A stretch of 64,000 nt of DNA from Pinisolibacter aquiterrae (GCF_019160155.1 NZ_JAFNIH010000014.1:1-64000); one strand, 5' to 3'; positions 40,855 through 50,147 are shown, counted from the stretch's first letter. Numbers and translations: made by a program. Notes: generated from the letters alone by a model not told the origin.

Positions 40855-40901
40855 CCGGATGACCGCCGGTCCGTTTCGATGGCCGTTGGTTTCATACCCG
40901 T

Positions 40902-40935
40902 CACATGAAATTCCGACTCGTCGGAATTTCGTGTG
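40902..40935. repeat. 16-bp inverted repeat with 2-base centre
   Basis: CACATGAAATTCCGAC at 40902-40917 pairs with GTCGGAATTTCGTGTG at 40920-40935 with one mismatch that would be a G-U wobble in one transcript. The near absence of a loop favours a symmetric protein-binding site or cruciform as much as an RNA hairpin. It lies 85 bases beyond the ecm stop. Confidence 0.8.
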
Positions 40936-41019
40936 GTTACCGTCCGACCGGCCGACGCCCGTTCGAGCTTGCCTTCACCTGCGAAGCGTCGAACAGGTCG
41001 AGCCTTCGTAGGCTCGGTC

Positions 41020-42999
41020 TCAGGCGGCGGAGCGCACGCCCTCGTCGACGATGCGGACGAGGTCGGCCATGATGTCGGTGATCTGGAAGTCCTTGGGCGT
41101 GTAGACGGCGGCGACGCCCATGTCGAGGAGTTGCTCGGCGTCCTCGGTCGGGATGATACCGCCGACGACCACCGGCACGTCGGTGAGGCCGGCGGCCTTC
41201 ATGCGCGCCATCACGTCGCCGACCAGCGCCAGATGCGAGCCCGACAGGATCGACAGGCCGATCGCGTGGACGCCCTCCTCGAGGGCGGCATTGACGATCT
41301 GCGCCGGGGTCAGGCGGATGCCCTCGTAGACCACTTCCATGCCGCAGTCGCGGGCGCGCACCGCGATCTGCTCGGCGCCGTTCGAATGGCCGTCGAGGCC
41401 GGGCTTGCCGACCAGGAACTTGAGGCGGCGGCCGAGCTTGGCGGAGACGGCGTCGACGGCCGAGCGCACTTGCGTGAGATCGCCGCCGGCGTCGCGGGCG
41501 GAGCGGCCGACGCCGGTCGGGGCGCGATATTCGCCGAAGACCGAGCGCAGGGTCTCGCCCCATTCGCCGGTGGTGACGCCGGCTCGTGCCGCGGCGATGG
41601 AGGGTTCCATCAGGTTGCGGCCCTCGGCGGCGGCGGCGCGCACGGCCTCGAGGGCCTTCGCCACGGCGCTCGCGTCGCGGGTCGCGCGCCAGGCCGCGAT
41701 CCGCTCGATCGCGTGCTGTTCCACTTCCGGCGGCACGGTCAGGATCGAGCCTTCGCCGGTCGTCAGCGGCGACGGCTCGGTCTCCTTGAAGCGGTTGACG
41801 CCGACCACGGTCGAGGTGCCGGCTTCGATCGCCTCGAGCCGGCGGGTGTTCGATTCGACGAGCTTCTGCTTCATGTAGCTGGACTCGACGGCCGCCACGG
41901 CGCCGCCCATCGCCTCGATGGCGGCGAGCTCGCCCTTGGCCTCCGCGACGAGCTCGGAGACCTTGGCCTCGATCTCGGCGGAACCATTGAAGATGTCGGC
42001 GAACTCGAGCAGGTCGGTCTCGTAGGCGAGGATCTGCTGCATCCGGAGCGACCACTGCTGATCCCACGGGCGCGGCAGGCCGAGCGCCTCGTTCCAGGCC
42101 GGCAGCTGCACGGCGCGGGCGCGGGCGTCGCGCGACAGCGTCACCGCGAGGGCCTCGATCAGGATGCGGTAGACGTTGTTCTCCGGCTGCGGTTCGGTGA
42201 GGCCGAGCGAATTGACCTGAACGCCGTAACGGAAGCGGCGGTTCTTCTCCTCCGCGACGCCGTAGCGGTCACGGGTGATCTCGTCCCAGAGGCGGCCGAA
42301 GGCGCGCATCTTGCAGATTTCCGTCACGAAGCGCATGCCGGCGTTGACGAAGAAGGAGATCCGGCCGACCGCCTCGCCGAATTCGGCCTGAGGAATCACG
42401 CCGGTCTTCTTCACGTTGTCGAGCACCGCGATCGCGGTCGCCAGCGCGAAGGCGAGCTCCTGGACCGGCGTCGCGCCCGCTTCCTGCAGATGGTAGGAGC
42501 AGACGTTCATCGGGTTCCACTTCGGCATCTCCGTGTAGGTCCAGGCGATGACGTCGGTGGTGAGCCGCATCGAGGGCGCCGGCGGGAAGACATAGGTGCC
42601 GCGCGAGAGATATTCCTTGATGAGATCGTTCTGGGTGGTGCCGGCGAGCTTCTTGCGGTCGGCGCCCTGCTCGTCGGCGGCGGCGACATAGAGCGCCAAG
42701 AGCCACGGCGCGGTGGCGTTGATCGTCATCGAGGTGTTCATCTTCTCGAGCGGAATGCCGTCGAAGAGGGCGCGCATGTCGCCGAGATGGGAGACGGGAA
42801 CGCCGACCTTGCCGACCTCGCCGCGCGAGAGCGCGTGGTCGGGGTCGTAGCCGGTCTGGGTCGGCAGATCGAAGGCCACCGACAGGCCGGTCTGGCCCTT
42901 GGCCAGATTTCCGCGATAGAGGCGGTTGGAGGCCTCGGCGGTCGAATGACCGGCATAGGTGCGGAAGAGCCAGGGCTTGTCGGGGGTGGCGAGCGGCAT
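41020..42999 (-). CDS. ecm: Ethylmalonyl-CoA mutase
   Basis: A 659-residue coenzyme B12-dependent mutase turning (2R)-ethylmalonyl-CoA into methylsuccinyl-CoA. The substrate-binding barrel is complete (PWLFRTYAGHSTAEASNRLY, FDLPTQTGYDPDHALSRGEV). The C-terminal B12 domain has the DxHxxG-type motif in KPGLDGHSNGAEQ near residue 535. The start MPLATPDKPWLFRTYAGHS matches family N-termini; an in-frame start 54 bases upstream is less likely. It is divergent from ccr, so two steps of the ethylmalonyl-CoA pathway share one promoter region. Confidence 0.95.
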   Translation of the reverse strand: MPLATPDKPWLFRTYAGHSTAEASNRLYRGNLAKGQTGLSVAFDLPTQTGYDPDHALSRGEVGKVGVPVSHLGDMRALFDGIPLEKMNTSMTINATAPWLLALYVAAADEQGADRKKLAGTTQNDLIKEYLSRGTYVFPPAPSMRLTTDVIAWTYTEMPKWNPMNVCSYHLQEAGATPVQELAFALATAIAVLDNVKKTGVIPQAEFGEAVGRISFFVNAGMRFVTEICKMRAFGRLWDEITRDRYGVAEEKNRRFRYGVQVNSLGLTEPQPENNVYRILIEALAVTLSRDARARAVQLPAWNEALGLPRPWDQQWSLRMQQILAYETDLLEFADIFNGSAEIEAKVSELVAEAKGELAAIEAMGGAVAAVESSYMKQKLVESNTRRLEAIEAGTSTVVGVNRFKETEPSPLTTGEGSILTVPPEVEQHAIERIAAWRATRDASAVAKALEAVRAAAAEGRNLMEPSIAAARAGVTTGEWGETLRSVFGEYRAPTGVGRSARDAGGDLTQVRSAVDAVSAKLGRRLKFLVGKPGLDGHSNGAEQIAVRARDCGMEVVYEGIRLTPAQIVNAALEEGVHAIGLSILSGSHLALVGDVMARMKAAGLTDVPVVVGGIIPTEDAEQLLDMGVAAVYTPKDFQITDIMADLVRIVDEGVRSAA

Positions 43000-43442
43000 G
43001 ACGCGGATATCCCACTGTGATCTCGTTCTGATCGATTGAATATCGCGCCGCACAAGCCCGTGTCATCCCACACGAACGTCGGACTGCGACATTCGGTCTC
43101 GCGACCGCGGTAGGGGTCTTGCCGCCGGTCGCTGCGGAGCGGGCCGAAAGCCGCGGGAAACGGCCTCGAGCCGGCGTTTCCGCAGTCGGGAGGGGGCACG
43201 TTCGGCGATCGTGATATTTTGCAGCGCAGCAAGTTCTGGCGCGAAATCGAGGGAATGCGGTCTTTTCAATCCTTTGTATTATGGAAATTCGGGGTGAGGG
43301 GGGTCGATAGTGCGCGGCATCGATCGCAGTGCGGCATAGTCGGAGGAGGCTCGGCCGGCGGCGACAACGAACACCGGCCGGGAAGCGGCAGGGATCGAGC
43401 CTCGATCCCCTGCGCCCGGACCGACAGTTGGGAAGGAAGACC
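43000..43442. promoter_or_regulatory. Divergent ecm/ccr control region
   Basis: 443 bases between two divergent ethylmalonyl-CoA pathway genes, with no supportable gene. An A+T-rich stretch near 43205-43280 includes TTGC-N6-GCAA at 43219-43232, a dyad that could be an operator for an acyl-CoA-sensing regulator. GGAAGGAAG lies just before the ccr start as its ribosome site. Exact promoters were not identified. Confidence 0.45.
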
Positions 43443-44744
43443 ATGGCTGGGAATGAAGTCGCCACCGCCGCCCTCGACGACCGTCCGGTCAAGGATCTCT
43501 ACGAGATCGGCGAGATTCCGCCGCTCGGCCACGTGCCGAAGCAGATGTACGCCTGGGTGATCCGCAAGGACCGGCACGGGCCGCCGGAGGAGAGCTTCCA
43601 GCTCGAGGTGGTGCCGACCTGGGAACTCGACAGCCACGACGTGCTGGTGCTCGTGATGGCGGCGGGCGTCAACTACAACGGCGTGTGGGCCGGTCTCGGC
43701 AAGCCGATCTCGGTGTTCGACGTCCACAAGCAGCCCTATCACATCGCCGGCTCGGATGCCTCGGGCATCGTCTGGGCGGTCGGCTCCAAGGTGAAGGCGT
43801 GGAAGGTCGGCGACGAAGTCGTCATCCACTGCAATCAGGACGATGGCGACGACGAGGAGTGCAACGGTGGCGACCCGATGCTCTCGCCGTCGCAGCGCAT
43901 CTGGGGCTACGAGACGCCGGACGGGTCCTTCGCCCAGTTCTGCCGGGTGCAGTCGCGCCAGCTCCTGCCGCGTCCGCAGCATCTGACCTGGGAGGAATCG
44001 GCCTCCTACATGCTGACGCTGGCGACCGCCTATCGCATGCTGTTCGGCCACAACCCGCATCAGCTGAAGCCGTCGCAGAACGTGCTGATCTGGGGCGCCT
44101 CGGGCGGCCTCGGCGTGTTCGGCGTCCAGCTGACGGCGGCGGCGGGCGCCAATGCGATCGGCGTCATCTCCGACGAGACCAAGCGCGACTACGTCATGAG
44201 CCTCGGCGCGCGCGGCGTCATCAACCGCAAGGACTTCAAGTGCTGGGGCCAGCTGCCCAAGGTCGGCAGCCCCGAATACGACACCTGGTTCTCGGAAGTG
44301 CGCAAGTTCGGCAAGGCGATCTGGGACGTCACCGGCAAGGGCAACAACGTCGACATGGTGTTCGAGCACCCGGGCGAATCGACCTTCCCGACCTCGACCT
44401 TCGTGGTGAAGCGCGGCGGCATGGTGGTGTTCTGCGCCGGCACCTCCGGCTTCAACATCACCTTCGACGCGCGCTACGTCTGGATGCATCAGAAGCGCAT
44501 CCAGGGCTCGCACTTCGCCCATCTGAAGCAGGCCGCGGCCGCCAACAAGTTCGTGCTCGATCGCCGCGTCGAGCCGTGCATGTCGGAAGTCTTCGAGTGG
44601 AAGGACATTCCGAAGGCGCACACGCTGATGTGGAAGAACGAGCACAAGCCCGGCAACATGGCGGTGCTGGTCTCCGCCCCGCGCACCGGCCTCACCACTT
44701 TCGAGGACGTGCTCGAGGCCTCGGCCGAGATGCGAAAAGACTGA
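43443..44744 (+). CDS. ccr: Crotonyl-CoA carboxylase/reductase
   Basis: A 433-residue zinc-independent medium-chain reductase that carboxylates crotonyl-CoA to ethylmalonyl-CoA with NADPH, the defining step of the ethylmalonyl-CoA pathway. Characteristic blocks are MYAWVIRKDRHGPPEESFQ, HCNQDDGDDEECNGGDPML, the NADPH loop IWGASGGLGVFG and DARYVWMHQKRIQGSHFAHL. A strong GGAAGGAAG precedes the ATG at 43443. Its stop is one base from the stop of the convergent A+T-rich gene. Confidence 0.97.
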   Translation: MAGNEVATAALDDRPVKDLYEIGEIPPLGHVPKQMYAWVIRKDRHGPPEESFQLEVVPTWELDSHDVLVLVMAAGVNYNGVWAGLGKPISVFDVHKQPYHIAGSDASGIVWAVGSKVKAWKVGDEVVIHCNQDDGDDEECNGGDPMLSPSQRIWGYETPDGSFAQFCRVQSRQLLPRPQHLTWEESASYMLTLATAYRMLFGHNPHQLKPSQNVLIWGASGGLGVFGVQLTAAAGANAIGVISDETKRDYVMSLGARGVINRKDFKCWGQLPKVGSPEYDTWFSEVRKFGKAIWDVTGKGNNVDMVFEHPGESTFPTSTFVVKRGGMVVFCAGTSGFNITFDARYVWMHQKRIQGSHFAHLKQAAAANKFVLDRRVEPCMSEVFEWKDIPKAHTLMWKNEHKPGNMAVLVSAPRTGLTTFEDVLEASAEMRKD

Positions 44745-44745
44745 T

Positions 44746-45498
44746 TTAAATAGTTGCTGACTGGCGGTGGTTCGTTCGTATGCTCGACGTTCCGCCGCCA
44801 TGTCGCCTCAAAATGGCCCGCTCGACTTCTTCTCTTCGCACGATATGTCGTCGCATTATCGAGAATGCTGATCCAATATCTGTTGGATACTTTTCATCTT
44901 CGAATCTTGCATAATTAAAGAGATTCGATGCTTGCACGTATATGTCCAATGCATCGCTGATACGATCTGTGTAGTGGAGGTCGATCGATCTGAGATTCGC
45001 TACAGACCCTTTGAGTCTGCCTGATTGAACTTGCAGATCACTGGCGAGCTCGGCGATCTTTACTCGAAATATATCATCCGCATATCTGATGTTTTGCTCA
45101 AGAGATTCGATGGTATTGGCATTAATTAATGGAACTGATGCCTCCGTATATGAGTTGGTCTCAATTTCTCGCAGGAATATAATGCACTCTTCGGCATAAT
45201 GACATATTTCTCCAAGCGTGAGCGCCAGTGTTGATCGCGCCGCAAATCTTTCTCTATCTATTTCCTCCTTATTCATTTGAATTGTTATGGCATTTTGTCG
45301 TATTGAATTCGCGAATGCTATAAATGCAGCAAATATAGCTACCATTATGCTTATCGTGTCACGCCATTGTGATGCGGCGCTATGGAACTCTCCAAGATTT
45401 TCGTTTTGAAAAATCGATGCGCCGAGCGCAAATCCGAACAAGCCAAAGCCGATGACGCTCGTATACACAAATGGCACATTGATCTCTCTGGCTCTCAT
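44746..45498 (-). CDS. A+T-rich orphan membrane protein, 250 aa
   Basis: A 250-residue protein with two membrane helices (about 9-29, FVYTSVIGFGLFGFALGASIF, and 49-65, ISIMVAIFAAFIAFAN) and then about 180 residues of cytosolic, mainly helical sequence (MNKEEIDRERFAARSTLALT, TIESLEQNIRYADDIFRVKI). Base composition is about 33-45% G+C in the lines counted, against about 70% around it, and codons are A/T-ending, so it was acquired recently. GAGGTGGG precedes the ATG and overlaps the yihY stop. No family is recognised. The layout resembles many small two-helix effector or sensor proteins, but that is not evidence of function. Confidence 0.75.
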   Translation of the reverse strand: MRAREINVPFVYTSVIGFGLFGFALGASIFQNENLGEFHSAASQWRDTISIMVAIFAAFIAFANSIRQNAITIQMNKEEIDRERFAARSTLALTLGEICHYAEECIIFLREIETNSYTEASVPLINANTIESLEQNIRYADDIFRVKIAELASDLQVQSGRLKGSVANLRSIDLHYTDRISDALDIYVQASNLFNYARFEDEKYPTDIGSAFSIMRRHIVRREEVERAILRRHGGGTSSIRTNHRQSATI

Positions 45499-45506
45499 GG
45501 CCCACC

Positions 45507-46436
45507 TCAATGGTCCGGCGGCGTGCCCGTGCGCCACAGGTCGATGGCGTGGTTGATCTCGGCGCCGAGCAGGAAGATCAGGCCGACGATGTAGAAGAAC
45601 AGCATCGAGGCGACCGCGCCGCCGAGGCCGGCGTAGGTCTTGGCGTAGCCGGAGAAGTGGGAGAGGTACCAGGAGAAGACGAGGCCGGCGACGAACCACA
45701 GCGTCAGCGTCAGCACCACGCCGGGCAGCACCCCGACCACGCTCTGGTGACGCGCCGGCAGCCACAGATGGGCGGAGAAGAGGAAGAGGAACACCGCCAG
45801 GGTGAAGAAGCCGAGCGGGATCCGGTTGAAATAGCTCCACCACGGCGCGATGTCCGGGAAATGCGGCAGGAGCAGCCCCCACAGCACCGGCAGCACCACC
45901 ACCAGAAAGCCGAGCCCGAGGATCACGATCGCCGCGATCAGCATGAAGAACGTGCCTTCGAGCCGGCGGATCAGGAAGTGACGGGTGTCGTAGGAGCGAT
46001 AGGCGTAGTTGAGGCCCATCCTGAGGCTCTCGACCAGGCCGGTGACGATGATCACCAACAACAGCGCGCCGACCGTCAGGACCCGGCCCTGCGAGGTCTC
46101 GAGCACGGCGGTGATCTCGGGTTTGAGGATCGCGGCGACCTGCTCGGGCAGCACCGCGAAGATGCCGCCGGTGCCCTGTTCGGCGGCGGCGGTCAGTTCG
46201 CCCACCCCCCATTGGCTCGCCGTCCAACCGGCGATGCCGGTGACGAGGATCATGAAGGGGAAGAGCGAGAACAGCACCGAGAAGGCGATGTTGGAGGCGT
46301 GGGCGAAACTCTCGTTGCGCAGGAGGCCCCAATAGAGGGCTTCCCAGGTGATCCAACCGGCGGCGCGCCAGCCCCGGCGTCGCGGTGGGGCGCCGGCGGG
46401 CGGGGCGGTCGGGGGCGAGAGCGGTTCGGCGGACAT
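45507..46436 (-). CDS. yihY: YihY/BrkB-family inner-membrane protein
   Basis: A 309-residue membrane protein with six helices. The family signature SFAHASNIAFSVLFSLFPFM is near the N-terminus, and the last helices include FFYIVGLIFLLGAEINHAID. Once mis-named ribonuclease BN, the family has no proven transport substrate. The start at 46436 (MSAEPLSP) is chosen over an upstream Met because the extra residues are not conserved in style. The A+T-rich gene begins eight bases after its stop on the same strand. Confidence 0.9.
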   Translation of the reverse strand: MSAEPLSPPTAPPAGAPPRRRGWRAAGWITWEALYWGLLRNESFAHASNIAFSVLFSLFPFMILVTGIAGWTASQWGVGELTAAAEQGTGGIFAVLPEQVAAILKPEITAVLETSQGRVLTVGALLLVIIVTGLVESLRMGLNYAYRSYDTRHFLIRRLEGTFFMLIAAIVILGLGFLVVVLPVLWGLLLPHFPDIAPWWSYFNRIPLGFFTLAVFLFLFSAHLWLPARHQSVVGVLPGVVLTLTLWFVAGLVFSWYLSHFSGYAKTYAGLGGAVASMLFFYIVGLIFLLGAEINHAIDLWRTGTPPDH

Positions 46437-46616
46437 GGCCGGCAAGATAAGTGCGCGGCCGTGCGCGCACAATCGCCTTTCGATCGACGCGACGCCGTGG
46501 CCGTCATGCTCGTCTCGCGACTGACCTCGCTGTGCTTTTGCCGTAATCTCGGGTCAGACGAGGCCGGTCCGCGCCGATTCTCGCCTTCTCTCCTCCTTCG
46601 ACGGAAACGCACTCTC

Positions 46617-49187
46617 GTGACCTCGCTCCGCGCTCGCGCGCTCTCCCTGTCGCTTCTCCTGACGATGCTGGTCGCCGGCCCGGTTCTGCCCGCCGTCGGC
46701 GAGACGGTCCAGCCGACGCGTCCGGCGACGGTGGCGCCGGCTGCCGCTCCGCCGGCGCAGAGCGCGCCGCAGCCGGTGCCGCCGGCGCCCGCGCCGGTCG
46801 TCAAGGCCAAGCCCGACGAGATCCAGGCCAAGCTCGACGGCTGGAAGGGCGAGATCGAGCAGATCGCCAGCGGGCTCACCCGCGACGGCCAGAGCGACCG
46901 CCGTCTGGCGGAGCTGCGGGCGCGCGTCGATACGATCCGCGCCGGCGTCGAGGCGATCGATCAGGCCGAGAGCCCGCGGGTCGCGGCGATCGAGGCGCGG
47001 TTGAAGCAGCTCGGGCCGGCGCCCGCCGCCAAGGACGACGAGCCGGCGCCGGTCGAGGCGGAGGCGGTCAAGACCGAGCGCGACGACCAGCAGAAGCTGC
47101 TCGCCGAGGCGCAGGGCCGGGTCAAGCAGGCGCAATTCCTCAATCTGCGCGCCGACGAGATCGTCAAGGCGATCTCCGAGAAGCGGCGCTCGCGCTTCGC
47201 CAAGGACATGGTGGAGCGGTCGCGCTCGGTGCTCGATCCCTCGCTGTGGCTCGAGGCGGCGCAGACGATGCCGGGCACGGTCTCCGGCCTCGTCTATCTG
47301 CTCGCCGACTGGTTCTCGCTCCTGGCGTCGCGGGGCCTCGAGACGGCGACGGCGGTCGGCTCGGTGATCCTCGTCTTTCTGACGATCCTGTGGACGGCGC
47401 GGCGGCGGTTGGCGCTCCTGACGGAGCGCGATCCGGACGCGGGCGAGCCGACGATGTTGGTGCGCTCGCTGAAGGCGGCGGGCATCGTTCTGGTCAATTT
47501 CGCCGCGCCGGTGCTGAGCCTGTTCGGGATCGCCCGGGCGCTCGACGTGTTCGAGCTCAATCCGGCGCGGGTCGAACTCTTCATTTCCGCGCTGGCGGCG
47601 GGCGTCGCCTCGGCGGCGATGGTCTACGGCATCGCGCTCGCGATTCTGGCGCCGGGCAAGCCGCAGTGGCGCCTCACCCCGGTCGGGGACCAGACCGCGG
47701 TCCGGCTGCTGCGCCTCTTCGTCGGGCTGTCGATCGTCCACGGCGTCGGCGTGTGGTTCCTGCGGCTCCTCGACGTGCTGGCGGCGCCGGTGGCGGCGCT
47801 GATCCTCGCCTCGGGCCTGTTCGCGATCGTCGACGCGATCCTGGTGATGCTGGCGCTGCGCTCGGCGGCGCGGTCGATGGCGGGCGACGAGGAGACGGCG
47901 GAGATCGCCGAGGCGGCGGCCGAGGGACGCTCGGGCCTGTGGCGGTGGATCCTGCCGCTCGGCTGGATCCTGGCGATCGGCGCGGTGGTGGCGGCGACGA
48001 CCGGCTACGTGGCGCTCGCCTCCTTCGTCACCCAGCAGATGATCCACATCGGCTTCCTGCTCGGGGCGCTCTACATCCTGTTGATCCTCGCCGACGAGGT
48101 CATCCTGGCGACCTTCCGGGCGCAGAGCCGCTTCGGTCTGGTGATGACCCGGTCGATGGGCATGGCGCGCGAGACGGTCGAGCAGATCGGCGTGGTCCTG
48201 TCGGGGTTGGTGCGACTGCTTCTGATCGCGGCGGCGGGCCTCTTCATCCTGGCGCCGCTCGGGGTCGACGGGCAGGACATGGTCTCCGACGCCAAGGGGG
48301 CCTTCTTCGGGATCAAGGTGGGCGGGCTCACCTTCTCGATGTCGACGATCCTGAGCGCGCTGGTGTTCCTGATGGTCGGCCTCGCGGTGACGCGGGGCAT
48401 CCAGGGGTGGCTCGATCATCGCTTCCTGCCGCGCACCCGGCTCGACATCGGTCTCAAGAACTCGATCCGCACCTCGTTCGGCTACGTCGGGACGATCGTC
48501 TCGGTGGCGCTCGCCTTCTCGGTGGTCGGGCTCGATCTGCAGAACCTCGCGATCGTCGCCGGCGCGCTCTCGGTCGGCGTCGGTTTCGGCCTGCAGTCGA
48601 TCGTCAACAACTTCGTCTCCGGCCTCATTCTGCTGGTCGAGCGGCCGATCAAGGCGGGCGATCTCGTCGAGATGGGCTCGGAGAAGGGGTTCGTGCGCAA
48701 GATCAACGTGCGTTCGACCGAGATCGAGACCTTCGATCGCGCCTCGCTGATCGTGCCGAATTCCTCGCTGATCTCCGGCAACGTCAAGAACTGGATGCAC
48801 CGGGATCTCACCGGGCGCTGCGTCGTCAACGTCGGCGTCGCCTACGACGCGGATCCGGCCCAGGTGAAGGCGATCCTGCTCGCCTGCGCCGAGGCCCACG
48901 AGAAGGTGCTGAAGTTCCCGGTGCCGGTGGTGTTCTTCACCAATTTCGGCGCCGACGCGCTGGAGTTCCGGCTGATCTGCACCGTCGGCGCGGTGACCGA
49001 CGCCTTCGGCGTGGAGAGCGATCTGCGCTTCGCCATCGTCGCCGAGCTCAGGGAGAAGGGGATCGAGATCCCCTTCGCGCAGCGCGACATCAACATTCGC
49101 CAGTTGGGCGATCTCGGACCGCTTCTCGACCGCCTCGGCCTCACCGCCCAGGCGCCCCGAGCGGCGGACGAGGCGCCGAAATCGTGA
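46617..49187 (+). CDS. DUF3772/MscS-family mechanosensitive channel
   Basis: An 856-residue large MscS-type channel. A signal peptide (LSLSLLLTMLVAGPVLPAVG) and a Pro/Ala linker precede a periplasmic coiled-coil DUF3772 region (about 60-200). Many membrane helices follow, then the MscS pore and beta domain (ALSVGVGFGLQSIVNNFVSG, then LILLVERPIKAGDLVEMG). It releases solutes on hypo-osmotic shock. The GTG at 46617 is chosen because it directly precedes the signal peptide; an in-frame ATG at 46506 would bury that signal. Confidence 0.88.
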   Translation: MTSLRARALSLSLLLTMLVAGPVLPAVGETVQPTRPATVAPAAAPPAQSAPQPVPPAPAPVVKAKPDEIQAKLDGWKGEIEQIASGLTRDGQSDRRLAELRARVDTIRAGVEAIDQAESPRVAAIEARLKQLGPAPAAKDDEPAPVEAEAVKTERDDQQKLLAEAQGRVKQAQFLNLRADEIVKAISEKRRSRFAKDMVERSRSVLDPSLWLEAAQTMPGTVSGLVYLLADWFSLLASRGLETATAVGSVILVFLTILWTARRRLALLTERDPDAGEPTMLVRSLKAAGIVLVNFAAPVLSLFGIARALDVFELNPARVELFISALAAGVASAAMVYGIALAILAPGKPQWRLTPVGDQTAVRLLRLFVGLSIVHGVGVWFLRLLDVLAAPVAALILASGLFAIVDAILVMLALRSAARSMAGDEETAEIAEAAAEGRSGLWRWILPLGWILAIGAVVAATTGYVALASFVTQQMIHIGFLLGALYILLILADEVILATFRAQSRFGLVMTRSMGMARETVEQIGVVLSGLVRLLLIAAAGLFILAPLGVDGQDMVSDAKGAFFGIKVGGLTFSMSTILSALVFLMVGLAVTRGIQGWLDHRFLPRTRLDIGLKNSIRTSFGYVGTIVSVALAFSVVGLDLQNLAIVAGALSVGVGFGLQSIVNNFVSGLILLVERPIKAGDLVEMGSEKGFVRKINVRSTEIETFDRASLIVPNSSLISGNVKNWMHRDLTGRCVVNVGVAYDADPAQVKAILLACAEAHEKVLKFPVPVVFFTNFGADALEFRLICTVGAVTDAFGVESDLRFAIVAELREKGIEIPFAQRDINIRQLGDLGPLLDRLGLTAQAPRAADEAPKS

Positions 49188-49210
49188 CCCCCCGTTTCAG
49201 AGACACCGCC

Positions 49211-49726
49211 ATGGTCGCCCCGCTTCGCATCGTCTCCCTCTCGCTCCTCCTCGCCGCCGGGCTCGCCGCCTGTTCGCGTGGACCCGCCCCGGTCGAGCAC
49301 GTGCCGCCCTTCTATCAACGGCTCGACATCGGCGGTCGCTCGGTCGATCCGGCCTCGTCGCTGTCGATGATCAACCAGTATCGCGCCAACAACGGCCTGC
49401 AGCCCCTGATCTGGGATCAAGGGTTGGCGCGGGTGGCGCAGGCCGAGGTCGATCAGATGGCCGCGGCGGACCGGGTCCATTCCACCGCCGATGCCGGCCT
49501 CGATCGCCAGCTCCAGGGCGCGGGCATCGGCTATGCCTCGTTCCTCGCCAATTTCTCGGCCGGCTATCGCACCTTCGCCGAGGCCTTCTCCGGCTGGCGC
49601 GAATCGAAGCAGCACAACGCCACCATGTTGGCGGCGAAGGCGTCGCGGGTCGGCCTCGCCACCGCCTACGCGCCCAATTCCAAGTACAAGATCTTCTGGA
49701 CCCTGGTGGTGGTGGAACCGCGCTGA
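49211..49726 (+). CDS. CAP-domain lipoprotein
   Basis: A 171-residue secreted protein with a lipobox (SLLLAAGLAAC) and a CAP/SCP domain (SMINQYRANNGLQPLIWDQG, ARVAQAEVDQMAA, RVHSTADAG, SKQHNATML). CAP proteins occur as surface or secreted proteins of unclear biochemical role; bacterial forms are often calcium-linked. It begins 23 bases after the channel gene and is probably co-transcribed. Confidence 0.86.
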   Translation: MVAPLRIVSLSLLLAAGLAACSRGPAPVEHVPPFYQRLDIGGRSVDPASSLSMINQYRANNGLQPLIWDQGLARVAQAEVDQMAAADRVHSTADAGLDRQLQGAGIGYASFLANFSAGYRTFAEAFSGWRESKQHNATMLAAKASRVGLATAYAPNSKYKIFWTLVVVEPR

Positions 49727-49846
49727 GCCGGTTTCTCCGGCCGCGATCGGCGCGGAGACCGGCGATCGGTCGCGGCGGGGAAAAGCAGGGCGACGCGCTT
49801 GACTTGGGGGCGAGGGCTCCCTTATATCGCGGCGTCTCGTGAGAGT

Positions 49847-49921
49847 GGGCGCGTAGCTCAGCGGGAGAGCACTTCGTTCACACCGAAGGGGTCACAGGTT
49901 CGATCCCTGTCGCGCCCACCA
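49847..49921 (+). tRNA. tRNA-Val (CAC)
   Basis: A 75-base cloverleaf: acceptor GGGCGCG pairs with CGCGCCC, the anticodon stem CTTCG/CGAAG encloses TTCACAC (anticodon CAC), and the T arm has GGTTCGATCC. CCA is encoded. An A+T-containing promoter region lies immediately upstream. Confidence 0.95.
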
Positions 49922-50073
49922 TTTCCTCCACTCCACGGTTCCTCTTCGTCGACGGCGGGTTTCCGCCGGCGAAGTCTCGGTCCGCCGCCGGCCGGCGGCG
50001 CGACATGTGCTCGTGCGCCCGATCGGCCTCGGCCGTTGCGGCCCGACGAGGGTGCGACATCCGGGCGCAGGCC

Positions 50074-50090
50074 GAATTCATATGAAATTC
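50074..50090. promoter_or_regulatory. Near-palindrome GAATTCATATGAAATTC
   Basis: A 17-base sequence centred on CATATG, symmetric apart from one extra A. It lies 57 bases before the LuxR-type gene in an A+T-rich patch. It could be an operator for that regulator; this is inference from position only. Confidence 0.35.
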
Positions 50091-50147
50091 CAGTGATTTG
50101 GCGCGGATCAATGCGGGTGTCGCGATGTTTCCGCATCGTATCCCATC

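Larger units (their letters stand above)
40633..41019. other. Intergenic region with two long inverted repeats
   Basis: 387 bases without a supportable gene, between the converging MerR-type and ecm genes. It contains two strong inverted repeats listed separately (40812-40854 and 40902-40935). No tRNA or convincing small frame with a ribosome site was found. Composition is lower in G+C than the flanks around the repeats. Confidence 0.6.

Noticed and set aside
43219-43232. Direct match to a known propionyl-CoA-type regulator operator
   Set aside because: Only TTGC-N6-GCAA is symmetric. It does not match a published full operator closely enough to name the regulator.
44746-46470. A continuous 574-codon minus-strand frame joining the yihY region and the A+T-rich gene
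   Set aside because: The first part is an out-of-frame shadow of yihY, with Arg/Pro-rich sequence. The real A+T-rich gene starts at 45498 with its own ribosome site.
46554-48899. A 781-codon minus-strand frame
   Set aside because: It is antisense to the mechanosensitive channel gene and has no motif.
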